Of a stretch of 25,476 nt of DNA, positions 15,198 to 22,860 are shown piece after piece. The stretch is taken from NCBI GenBank assembly GCA_005798925.1, contig SYID01000079.1, forward strand, positions 1 to 25,476. Direction: 5' to 3'. Each line of letters starts with the position of its first letter. Within the stretch, counting starts at the first letter, position 1. The position numbers and the translations under genes were made by a program. The notes below the pieces were generated by a model that did not search any database, had not been told where the DNA came from, and saw only the letters and a program-made list of their open reading frames with translations. This stretch comes from Verrucomicrobiota bacterium (GTDB lineage: Bacteria; Verrucomicrobiota; Verrucomicrobiia; Opitutales; UBA953).

Positions 15198-15231
15198 ATT
15201 GGAGGGTTTTCCCTTGGCCGGGCGAGTGTTT

Positions 15232-16749
15232 TCATTGCCGGTCCAGCGAACGGTAGTGGATGGCCTCCAAGAGGTGCGTGGTGGCGATGCGGTCCGCCTC
15301 GGCGAGGTCGGCGATCGTCCGGGCCACGCGGAGGATCCGGTCGTAGGCCCGGGCGGACAACCCGAGTTTCTCCATCGCCTGCTGGAGCAGGTCGCCCTGC
15401 GCGCGTTCGAGGGCGCAGTATGCGCGGAGTTCGCGTCCGCCCAGCAGGGCGTTGCAGCCGGTCCCTTCCGGGAATCGCCGGCGTTGCGTCGCCCGCGCGG
15501 CCTCCACCCGCGCCCGGATGGCGGCGGAAGGCTCGCCGGGCGCGGCGTCGCGGAGCTCTTCGAGCGAGAGGGCGGGCGCTTCTATCTGGAGGTCGATGCG
15601 GTCGAGGAGCGGGCCCGAGATCCGCCCGCGGTATTTCCGGACCTGGACCGGCGAGCATCGGCATTCGCGCCGCCGGTCGCCGAGGTGGCCGCACGGGCAA
15701 GGGTTCATCGCGGCCACGAGCATCAGGCGCGCGGGCAGGGTGACCTTCGCCGCGGCGCGCGAGACGGTCACCTGGCCGTCCTCGAGCGGCTGGCGTAATA
15801 CTTCGAGCGCCGCGCGCCGGAACTCCGGCAGCTCATCGAGGAAGAGCACGCCGAGGTGCGCGAGCGAGACCTCGCCGGGGCCCGGGATCGCCCCGCCGCC
15901 GATCAGGCCGATGTCGCTGATCGTGTGGTGGGGCGAGCGGAACGGCCGCCGCCAGCCGCGCCGCGCGTCGGCGAGCGACGAACCCGCCGCGGAATGCACG
16001 CCGAGGATTTCCAGGAACTCCTCCGCGTCCGGCCGCGGCAGGATGGTCGGGATGCGTTTCGCGATCAGCGATTTGCCGGACCCGGGCGGCCCGATCAGCA
16101 ACAGATTGTGCCCGCCCGCCGCGGCGACCTCGACGGCCCGTCGCACGGCTGCCTGGCCTTTGACCTCGCTGAAGTCAGGCAGGCCTGCCTCGGCGGTTTC
16201 GACGACCGGCGGCGGGGCGAGGGGGCTCACCTTGCGTTCGCCGGTGAGGAAGCGCAACGCCCCGTCGAGCGTGTCCGCCGGAATGGCCTCGACGCCGGCG
16301 ACGAGCGCGGCTTCTTCGGCCGAGGCGCGCGGCAGGATGACGCCGCGCAGGCCGGACTTGCGCGCGAGGACGGCCATGGCGACCCCCCCGCGCACCGGTC
16401 GGGTCGCGCCACTGAGCCCCAGTTCGCCGGCGATGAGGTAGTGTCCGAGCGCCGCGCGGTCGAGCTGGCCGTTCGACGCCGCGAGCCCGAGCGCGATCGG
16501 GAGGTCGTAGATGGCGCCCTCTTTCTTCAGGTCGCCAGGTGCGAGGTTGATGGTGGTCCGCGTCTCGGGAAGCCGCAGGCCGCTGTTCTGCAACGCCGAC
16601 TGCACGCGCTCCTCGGATTCCTTGACCGCGGCGTCGGGCAGGCCGACCAGCCAGAGGCCGTATTCGCCTTTCTCGCCGGAGTTGACCTCGATCTCCACGG
16701 GCACGGCTTCGACGCCGACCAACGCGGCGGAACGAATGACGGAAAGCAT
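15232..16749 (-). CDS. comM: ComM/YifB-family Mg-chelatase-like AAA+ ATPase
   Basis: A 505-residue AAA+ protein of standard length. The N-terminal Lon-like domain has VGLPDAAVKESEERV (35-49) and NLAPGDLKKEG. Walker A is GPPGSGKS (220-227), Walker B is VLFLDELPEF (301-310), then the family-specific NPCPCGHLGDRRRECRCS and SGPLLDRIDLQIEAP, and the Mg_chelatase C-terminal helical domain (LGLSARAYDRILRVARTIAD) at the end. In Vibrio cholerae ComM is a hexameric branch-migration helicase that promotes integration of DNA taken up by transformation; elsewhere the role is assumed similar. I start at ATG 16749 (MLSVIRSA), which matches family N-termini; upstream in-frame starts add a non-conserved leader. 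Divergent from the cytochrome gene, 135 bases apart. Confidence 0.95.
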   Translation of the reverse strand: MLSVIRSAALVGVEAVPVEIEVNSGEKGEYGLWLVGLPDAAVKESEERVQSALQNSGLRLPETRTTINLAPGDLKKEGAIYDLPIALGLAASNGQLDRAALGHYLIAGELGLSGATRPVRGGVAMAVLARKSGLRGVILPRASAEEAALVAGVEAIPADTLDGALRFLTGERKVSPLAPPPVVETAEAGLPDFSEVKGQAAVRRAVEVAAAGGHNLLLIGPPGSGKSLIAKRIPTILPRPDAEEFLEILGVHSAAGSSLADARRGWRRPFRSPHHTISDIGLIGGGAIPGPGEVSLAHLGVLFLDELPEFRRAALEVLRQPLEDGQVTVSRAAAKVTLPARLMLVAAMNPCPCGHLGDRRRECRCSPVQVRKYRGRISGPLLDRIDLQIEAPALSLEELRDAAPGEPSAAIRARVEAARATQRRRFPEGTGCNALLGGRELRAYCALERAQGDLLQQAMEKLGLSARAYDRILRVARTIADLAEADRIATTHLLEAIHYRSLDRQ

Positions 16750-16884
16750 GCCGAAGGGCAGGGGGTTGTCGCCCGGGGCACAATCCCCGAAGACTAGGGC
16801 CCAAAGCCCAGCCAAACCGCCCATTCCCCGGCGGATTGCCTTGGCAACCCGGCCCCGGTTCCGCTGTCTGAATGGTTGCCCCGC

Positions 16885-19452
16885 ATGACCTTACGCGCCG
16901 CCATCCTCGGTCTCCTCCTCCTGCCCCTCGGTTCCGCCGGGGCGTTGGCCCCTTTCCTGGAGAAGCACTGCGTCGAGTGTCACGACGCCGACACGAAGAA
17001 AGGCGGCCTCGACATGACCGCCCTGAAGTCGGACCTGCGGGATCCGAAGTCCTTCGCCGCCTGGGTCAAGATCCACGACCGCACCGCCGCCGGCGAGATG
17101 CCGCCCAAGAAGAAGGCCCGCCCGGACGCCGGCGAAACGTCGGCCTACCTCGGCGTGCTTTCCGCCAGCCTGCTCCGTGAGGACGCCGCCCGCATCGCCG
17201 CGCAGGGTCGTTCGGTCGAGCGACGCATGAACCGCTTCGAATATGAGAACGCGCTCCGCGACCTGCTCCGGGCGCCGTGGCTCGACATCAAGGAAGCCCT
17301 CCCGGAGGACACCGAGGCGCATCGCTACAACAAGAGCGGCGAGGCCTTGGATGTCTCGCATGTCCAATTGCAGCGGACCCTCGCCGCCGCCGAAGAGGCG
17401 CTGCGATCGGCGTTCATCTCCTCCGTCGCGCCCGACGAGACCGCCAGCCACCGGCATTACGCCCGTCAGCAGGGGAGCTACGTCGCCAAGATGAAGTTCT
17501 CCGAGTTCAACCAGTCACCCGAACGCGCGACCTTCCCGACGTTGGGTTTCAAAGGACAGCCGGAGGTGCGCGCGGGCAACGCCCCCGTCACCGTGGGCAA
17601 GGCCAACCGCATCCTGCGTGATGAGGAAGGCGTGGGGGTCGTCCACGGCTCTTATGAGCCGGTCGAGCCGAACTTCGGCACCTTCCGCGCGCCGCAGGCA
17701 GGCCGCTACCTGATCAAGCTCTGCGGGCATTCGGTCTGGGTCGGCCCGGGCAAGACGAAGTCCAAGGGCAAGGTGCGCTGGCAGATTCCCGACCTCGACG
17801 ACATCTCCAAGGGACGCCGCTCCGAGCCGGTCACGGTCTACGCGCTCACGCCCCCGCGCGTGCTGCGCCGCATCGGCACGATCGACCTCGGGGCGGATGT
17901 CACCGTCGCCGAACTCGACGTCGTGCTCGAGGCCGGCGAGAGCATCCAGATCGACGTCACCCGTTTCTTCCGTTCCCGCCCCGGCGCCTCCCGGGCGCAG
18001 AACCCGCTCGCCACGCCCGAGGGTCAGCCCGGCCTGGTCATGCGCTGGATCGACGTGAAGGGTCCCCTGGCCCCGCAATGGCCGTCGGCTCCTTATGCCG
18101 TCCTCTTCGACGATTTGCCGGTCAAGCCCGCTCCCAAGGGGGCGGCCTTGCCTTACGCCGTGATTCCGCGCGACGCCTCGATCGACGCCGAGCGCCTGCT
18201 GCGCCGTTTCGTCCGCGCCGCCTACCGTCGCCCGGTCGCCGTCACGGAAGAAGTCCGTTTTCTGCCGGTGATCCAAGGCGCGCTGAGGTCGGGCAGCAGC
18301 TTCGCCGAGGCGATGCTCTCGGGTTACGCCGCCGTGCTCTGCTCGCCGTCCTTCCTTTACCTGCGCGAGTCGCCCGGTCCGCTGGACGACCACGCCCTGG
18401 CCTCGCGCCTGAGCTTCTTCCTGTGGAACTCGCCGCCTGACGCCGAGCTCTGCGCCTTGGCGGACGCGAAGAAGCTGCGCGACCCGGCCGTGCTGCGCGC
18501 CCAGACGGACCGCCTGCTCGCCGACGCCCGCGCCCAGCGGTTCGTCGAAGCGTTCACCGACTACTGGCTCGAACTGCGCAAGGCCGGCGCCAACGACCCG
18601 GACAGCCTGCTGTACCCGGACTACTACCTCGACGACCATCTGCTGGATTCGGCCCGCGACGAGAGCCATGCGACCTTCGCCGAGCTGCTCCGCGCCAATC
18701 TGCCGGCCCGCGCCGTCGTCGAGGCCGATTTCGTCTTCGTCAACGAACGCCTCGCTTCGCTCTACCAGCTCCCGCCCGTCGAAGGCGTGAAGTTGCGTAA
18801 GGTGACGTTGCCGGCCGGTAGCGTCCGCGGCGGTTTCATGACGCAGGCCGCGGTGTTGAAGGTCACCGCCAACGGCACCACGACCTCGCCCGTCATCCGC
18901 GGCGCCTGGGTGATGGAACGCATCCTCGGCCGCAAGCCGCCGCCCCCGCCTCCCAGCGTGCCGGCCGTCGAGCCCGACACCCGCGGAGCCGTGACGATCC
19001 GCCAGCAGCTTGAGAAGCATCGCACGCTCGAGTCGTGCGCTTCCTGTCACACTAAGATCGACCCGCCCGGCTTCGCGCTGGAGAGCTTCGACGTCATGGG
19101 CGGCTTCCGGGAACGTTACCGTGCCCTCGATGGCAAGACGCCCGAGGTCGGCATCGGCAAGAACGGACAGGCCTTCGCCTTCCACAACGCGTTGCCCGTG
19201 GAAGCCTACGGAGAGCTCGACGGCAAGGCGTTCAAGGACATCCGTGATTTCAAGCGCCTCGTCGCCGCCGACGAGCGTCAACTGGCCCGCAATCTGGTCG
19301 GTCAGTTCACGGCCTACGCCACCGGGGCCCCGGTGGGCTTCGCCGACCGCGCCAAGGTCGAAGCCGTCCTCGACGGGGCGCAGGCCGGCCGTTACGGCGT
19401 CCGCGACCTCGTCCGCGGACTTGTCACCAGCGAACTCTTCCTTAACAAGTAG
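16885..19452 (+). CDS. Secreted cytochrome c-type DUF1587/1595/1592/1588/1585 protein
   Basis: An 855-residue exported protein of the multi-domain kind abundant in Planctomycetota and Verrucomicrobiota. After a signal peptide comes a PSCyt1-type haem site, HCVECH (Cys29, Cys32, His33). Then follow DUF1587 (NRFEYENALRDLL, ~115-127), a ~200-residue beta-rich insert, DUF1595 (~430-495, RRFVRAAYRRPV), DUF1592 (~499-625, LASRLSFFLWNSPPD), DUF1588 (~646-742, RGGFMTQAAVL through a second haem motif SCASCH, Cys718/Cys721/His722) and DUF1585 (~790-855). The haem motifs suggest extracytoplasmic electron transfer, but no reaction is established. The ATG at 16885 is preferred over a TTG at 16876. The DUF1552 gene follows after 10 bases, the usual pairing in these bacteria. 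Confidence 0.93.
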   Translation: MTLRAAILGLLLLPLGSAGALAPFLEKHCVECHDADTKKGGLDMTALKSDLRDPKSFAAWVKIHDRTAAGEMPPKKKARPDAGETSAYLGVLSASLLREDAARIAAQGRSVERRMNRFEYENALRDLLRAPWLDIKEALPEDTEAHRYNKSGEALDVSHVQLQRTLAAAEEALRSAFISSVAPDETASHRHYARQQGSYVAKMKFSEFNQSPERATFPTLGFKGQPEVRAGNAPVTVGKANRILRDEEGVGVVHGSYEPVEPNFGTFRAPQAGRYLIKLCGHSVWVGPGKTKSKGKVRWQIPDLDDISKGRRSEPVTVYALTPPRVLRRIGTIDLGADVTVAELDVVLEAGESIQIDVTRFFRSRPGASRAQNPLATPEGQPGLVMRWIDVKGPLAPQWPSAPYAVLFDDLPVKPAPKGAALPYAVIPRDASIDAERLLRRFVRAAYRRPVAVTEEVRFLPVIQGALRSGSSFAEAMLSGYAAVLCSPSFLYLRESPGPLDDHALASRLSFFLWNSPPDAELCALADAKKLRDPAVLRAQTDRLLADARAQRFVEAFTDYWLELRKAGANDPDSLLYPDYYLDDHLLDSARDESHATFAELLRANLPARAVVEADFVFVNERLASLYQLPPVEGVKLRKVTLPAGSVRGGFMTQAAVLKVTANGTTTSPVIRGAWVMERILGRKPPPPPPSVPAVEPDTRGAVTIRQQLEKHRTLESCASCHTKIDPPGFALESFDVMGGFRERYRALDGKTPEVGIGKNGQAFAFHNALPVEAYGELDGKAFKDIRDFKRLVAADERQLARNLVGQFTAYATGAPVGFADRAKVEAVLDGAQAGRYGVRDLVRGLVTSELFLNK

Positions 19453-19462
19453 ACCCACCCCG

Positions 19463-20797
19463 ATGGCCTCTTTCCGTTCCTCCCAGGCTCCCTTCGTCGC
19501 GTTCAAGCGCGCCGTCTCCCGCCGCCGCTTCCTGGCCGGCACCGGCGTGCTGCTGGCCCTGCCGATGCTCGACGCCATGACCCCGGCCTTCGCGGCGGCG
19601 CCGGCGCCGGCCACCAAGCCCCGGCGCATGCTGGGCATCTGCAACAACCTCGGCCTCGTCCCGGACTATTTCTTCCCGACAGGGAAGGGCAAGGACTACA
19701 AGCCCTCGGCGTATCTCGAGCTCCTGCAGGCGCATCGTGACGACTTCAGCGTCTTCTCCGGCGTCTCCCATCCCGACGTCGATGGCGGCCACCCGGCCGA
19801 CAATTGCTTCCTGACCGCGGCGCCGCATCCGAGCAGCGGCGGCTTCCGTAACACGATCTCCCTCGACCAGTTCATGGCCGAGCGCATCGGCCACCTCACG
19901 CGTTTCCCGTCGATGACGCTCGGCGTGAACTGCGCCCGCGGCTCCCGCAGCCTCTCCTGGACCGCCGGCGGCGTGATGATCCCGACCGAAGAGCGCGCTT
20001 CCGAGGTCTTCCGGAAGATGTTCATGGGCGGCTCCGAAGCCGAAGTGAGGGCGCAGGAGCGCCGTCTCCAGCTCGGCCAGAGCATCCTGGACGCCGTGGG
20101 CGGCCAGGCCGGCGAACTCCGCCGCACGATGGGCGCGCGCGACCGCGACCGTCTCGACCAGTATTTCACCAGCGTCCGCGAACTCGAGCAGCGCATGCAG
20201 ATGTCCAAGGAGTGGGAGCGCAAGCCGCGCCCCGTGGCCGCCGTGCCGGCTCCGCGCGACCCGGGCAGCCCCAAGGAGTACATGGACAAGGTCCGGCTGA
20301 TGTACGACATGGCCCGCCTCTGCTTCGAGACCGACTCCTCCCGCGCGGTCACCCTCATGCTGGACAGCGTCAACACCCCGGCGCTCGACATCGATCACGT
20401 CCACACGACGACCGACGGCTACCACAGCCTTTCGCACCACGGGCGTTCCCCCAAGAAGCTCGAGCAGCTGAAGCAGATCGACAGCATGCACATGACGCTG
20501 CTCGCCAAGCTGATGGCCGACCTGAAATCCGCCAAGGAGGACGGGGCGCCGCTCCTGGACCGCACGATGATCCTTTATGGCAGCAACATGGGCAACGCCA
20601 GCACCCACGTGACGACGAACCTGCCGACCCTGCTCATGGGCGGCGGTTTCAAGCACGGTCAGCATCACGTCTTCGACACCGAGAACAACTATCCGCTGCC
20701 GAACCTCTACGTCTCCATGCTCCAGCGCATGGGCATCGAGGCGGACAAGTTCGCTTCGTCCACCGGCACCCTCCGGGGCCTCGACCTCGTCGGCTAA
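19463..20797 (+). CDS. Tat-exported DUF1552 protein
   Basis: A 444-residue DUF1552 protein. Its N-terminus has a clear twin-arginine signal, SRRRFLAG (19-26), followed by a hydrophobic stretch and an AFA-A cleavage site near 43-44. The body includes NNLGLVPDYFFPTGKGKDY, SHPDVDGGHPADNCFLTAA, a His-rich segment DHVHTTTDGYHSLSHHGR (~312-329), and YGSNMGNASTHVTTNLP. The His/Asp clusters resemble metal sites in the related DUF1501 and sulfatase-like proteins, so a metalloenzyme is plausible, but no activity is known. Tat export implies folding, perhaps with a metal, before translocation. It is immediately downstream of the cytochrome gene, which argues that the two proteins form one functional pair. 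Confidence 0.92.
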   Translation: MASFRSSQAPFVAFKRAVSRRRFLAGTGVLLALPMLDAMTPAFAAAPAPATKPRRMLGICNNLGLVPDYFFPTGKGKDYKPSAYLELLQAHRDDFSVFSGVSHPDVDGGHPADNCFLTAAPHPSSGGFRNTISLDQFMAERIGHLTRFPSMTLGVNCARGSRSLSWTAGGVMIPTEERASEVFRKMFMGGSEAEVRAQERRLQLGQSILDAVGGQAGELRRTMGARDRDRLDQYFTSVRELEQRMQMSKEWERKPRPVAAVPAPRDPGSPKEYMDKVRLMYDMARLCFETDSSRAVTLMLDSVNTPALDIDHVHTTTDGYHSLSHHGRSPKKLEQLKQIDSMHMTLLAKLMADLKSAKEDGAPLLDRTMILYGSNMGNASTHVTTNLPTLLMGGGFKHGQHHVFDTENNYPLPNLYVSMLQRMGIEADKFASSTGTLRGLDLVG

Positions 20798-20835
20798 TCG
20801 CAGGAAAGCGGACGTTTGGCCGATGATAGGCGCTT

Positions 20836-20848
20836 GCCCGGACCGGGC
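20836..20848. other. Small palindrome between the DUF1552 gene and nagB
   Basis: GCCCGG-A-CCGGGC lies mid-way in the 81-base gap. As RNA it could form a five-base stem with a three-base loop. There is no T-run. It may be a weak terminator separating the DUF1552 unit from nagBA, an operator, or chance. Confidence 0.25.
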
Positions 20849-20878
20849 GTTCCGGGGCAGTCTTGAAGTCATCCCGTC

Positions 20879-21619
20879 ATGAATATCCAACAGCACAAAG
20901 ACGCCGTCGCCATGGGCCGGGCCGCGGCCGCGCACGGCGCCCGTGAGCTCCGCGCCATCCTCGCCCGCCAGCCCCGGGCGAACATCATCGTCGCCACCGG
21001 TGCCAGCCAGTTCGAGACGCTCAAGCACCTCGTGAAGGAGCCCGGCATCGACTGGACCAAGGTCACGATCTTTCACCTCGACGAATACGTCGGCCTTCCG
21101 GAGGCGCATGGCGCGAGTTTCCGCAAATACCTCCGCGAACGTTTCATCGACCAGCTGCCGGCGCGGGCCGAGTTCGTCCCGGTCGACGCCGACGCCGCGG
21201 ATCTCCCCGCCGAACTGAAGCGTCTCAACGCGCGCATCGCGGCCTGTCCGATCGACCTCTGTTTCGCCGGTATCGGCGAGAACTCGCACCTCGCCTTCAA
21301 CGATCCGCCCGCGGACTTCGAGACCGAGACGCCTTACATCGTCGTCAACCTCGACCAAGCCTGCCGCCAGCAGCAGTTCGGCGAGGGCTGGTTCCCGACC
21401 TTCGACGACGTCCCCAAGCAGGCCGTGTCGATGTCGATCCGCCAGATCATGAAGAGCGCCCGCATCATCTTGTCGGTCCCGGACAAGCGCAAGGCCGCCG
21501 CCGTGAAGGGCACGGTCGAAGGGCCCGTGACGCCGACCTGTCCCGCCTCGATCGTGCAGCGGCACCCGGATTGCACCTTGTACCTCGACGACGCCGCGGC
21601 GACCGAACTCGCCCGCTGA
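20879..21619 (+). CDS. nagB: Glucosamine-6-phosphate deaminase family protein
   Basis: A 246-residue cytoplasmic enzyme of the NagB/6-phosphogluconolactonase fold that converts glucosamine-6-phosphate to fructose-6-phosphate and ammonia. FHLDEYVGL (65-73) contains the catalytic Asp (Asp68, E. coli Asp72). GIGENSHLAFNDPP (131-144) contains the ring-opening His (His137, E. coli His143). The two residues that assist this His in E. coli, Asp141 and Glu148, are Asn135 and Asp142 here; the GIGEN...HLAFNDP form is, to my knowledge, seen in other NagB-like proteins, so activity is plausible. The downstream nagA, starting four bases after this stop, strongly supports the amino-sugar role. The ATG at 20879 has no clear ribosome site. 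Confidence 0.88.
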   Translation: MNIQQHKDAVAMGRAAAAHGARELRAILARQPRANIIVATGASQFETLKHLVKEPGIDWTKVTIFHLDEYVGLPEAHGASFRKYLRERFIDQLPARAEFVPVDADAADLPAELKRLNARIAACPIDLCFAGIGENSHLAFNDPPADFETETPYIVVNLDQACRQQQFGEGWFPTFDDVPKQAVSMSIRQIMKSARIILSVPDKRKAAAVKGTVEGPVTPTCPASIVQRHPDCTLYLDDAAATELAR

Positions 21620-21623
21620 CCCC

Positions 21624-22781
21624 GTGTCCGCCGTCCCTTCCCAGCGACTGCTTGGTCGTGATCCGGTCACGGGTCGCGGCTTGGCCGTCGAGGTCGAAGG
21701 CGGCGTCATCCGGTCGGTCGAATTTGCCGACCACGGGGAGAGGCAGTGGCTCAGCGCCGGGTTCGTCGACCTGCAGGTGAACGGCTACGCCGGACATGAC
21801 CTCAACGGGCCGACGCTCGACGTCGCGACCGTGCGGGCGCTGTGCCAGGCGCTGCTCAAGGTCGGAGTCACGACGTTCTTCCCGACGATCATCACCGCGC
21901 CGGAGGCCCGCATCGTCGCGGCTTTACGGACGATCCGTGAGGCCTGCGCGCAGTCTCCGGAAGTAGCCGCGATGGTCGCGGGCATCCACGTCGAAGGACC
22001 GCATATCGCGCCCGAGGACGGCCCGCGCGGCGCGCACCCCGCGGCCGACGTGCGACCGCCCGACATCGCCGAGTTCGATCGCTGGCAGCAGGCCGCCGGA
22101 GGACACGTGAAGCTCGTCACGCTTTCGCCGCATTGGCCGGAGGCGCCGGCTTACGTGCGCCACCTCGTGAAGTCCGGCGTGCTCGTCTCGCTCGGACACA
22201 CCTCGGCCGATGCCGCGCAGCTCGCCGCCGCGGTCGACGCCGGGGCGACGCTTTCGACGCACCTCGGCAACGGTTCGCATGCGCTGCTGAACCGCCGTCA
22301 TAACCATCTCTGGCCGCAGCTGGCCGATGATCGGCTCACGGCCATGTTCATCGCCGACGGACATCATCTCACCGCCGCGCAGCTCAAGGTCATGCTCCGG
22401 GCCAAGGGTCCTGGGCGATCGTTGGTCGTCTCGGACTCCGTCGCCTTGGGCGGCTTGCCGGCGGGCAAGTACCGGACCCCGATCGGGGGCAAGGTCGAGC
22501 TGCGGCCCGACGGCTTCCTGGCGATCGACGACGGCACGGGTAATTACTTGGCCGGCGCCGCTTTGCCGTTGCTCGCGGCGGTCCCCGTCCTCGTCGGGCA
22601 GGTCGGTCTCACCTTCGGAGAGGCCTTGGCCTTGATGACGAGCGCGCCCGGCCGCCTGGTCGGGGGCAGGGGGGCGCTGGCCGTAGGGCAGCCGGCTGAC
22701 CTGGTGGCTTTGGATTGGGACGGAAGTGTTTCGTTTCCGAGGGTAGCCGGCGTCTGGTCCCGCGGCGTAAAGTCCGGATAA
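21624..22781 (+). CDS. nagA: N-acetylglucosamine-6-phosphate deacetylase
   Basis: A 385-residue amidohydrolase-superfamily enzyme that removes acetate from GlcNAc-6-phosphate, giving the substrate of NagB. Motifs are GFVDLQVNGYAG (47-58, the E. coli-like QxNG form lacking the HxH pair), HVEGPHIAPE (122-131, metal Glu124), SLGHTSA (189-195, His192), STHLGNGSH (211-219, His213) and VVSDSVALGG (268-277, catalytic Asp271). The segment after His213 (GNGSHALLNRRHNHLW) departs from the usual FNAM...HREPG, so the sugar-binding pocket may differ. The start is GTG at 21624, four bases after the nagB stop, so translation is probably coupled. No GlcNAc transporter or PTS component is in the window, so uptake must be encoded elsewhere. 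Confidence 0.9.
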   Translation: MSAVPSQRLLGRDPVTGRGLAVEVEGGVIRSVEFADHGERQWLSAGFVDLQVNGYAGHDLNGPTLDVATVRALCQALLKVGVTTFFPTIITAPEARIVAALRTIREACAQSPEVAAMVAGIHVEGPHIAPEDGPRGAHPAADVRPPDIAEFDRWQQAAGGHVKLVTLSPHWPEAPAYVRHLVKSGVLVSLGHTSADAAQLAAAVDAGATLSTHLGNGSHALLNRRHNHLWPQLADDRLTAMFIADGHHLTAAQLKVMLRAKGPGRSLVVSDSVALGGLPAGKYRTPIGGKVELRPDGFLAIDDGTGNYLAGAALPLLAAVPVLVGQVGLTFGEALALMTSAPGRLVGGRGALAVGQPADLVALDWDGSVSFPRVAGVWSRGVKSG

Positions 22782-22807
22782 ATCGGCATGCATCGTTATT
22801 ATCGATA

Positions 22808-22820
22808 GGTGGGGCCCACC
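22808..22820. other. Palindrome upstream of the DUF2339 gene
   Basis: GGTGGGGCCCACC is a perfect inverted repeat about a central G, 40 bases before the DUF2339 start. A -10-like TATTAT (22797-22802) lies just upstream but lacks a good -35 partner. This could be an operator over a weak promoter, or coincidence in GC-rich sequence. Confidence 0.25.
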
Positions 22821-22860
22821 AAAGCCTCGCCTGTCCGGGATTAGCGCCCATGTTAGGGGC

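Noticed and set aside
16750..16884. Sigma70-type promoter for the cytochrome gene (TTGGCA at 16841)
   Set aside because: No acceptable -10 box lies at 16-18 bases; the best candidate (CTGTCT) matches the consensus poorly. The rest of this 135-base divergent gap shows nothing I can name.
17515..21709. Long minus-strand open frames (700-750 codons) opposite the cytochrome, DUF1552 and nagB genes
   Set aside because: They run across boundaries of well-identified plus-strand genes and have shadow-type composition.
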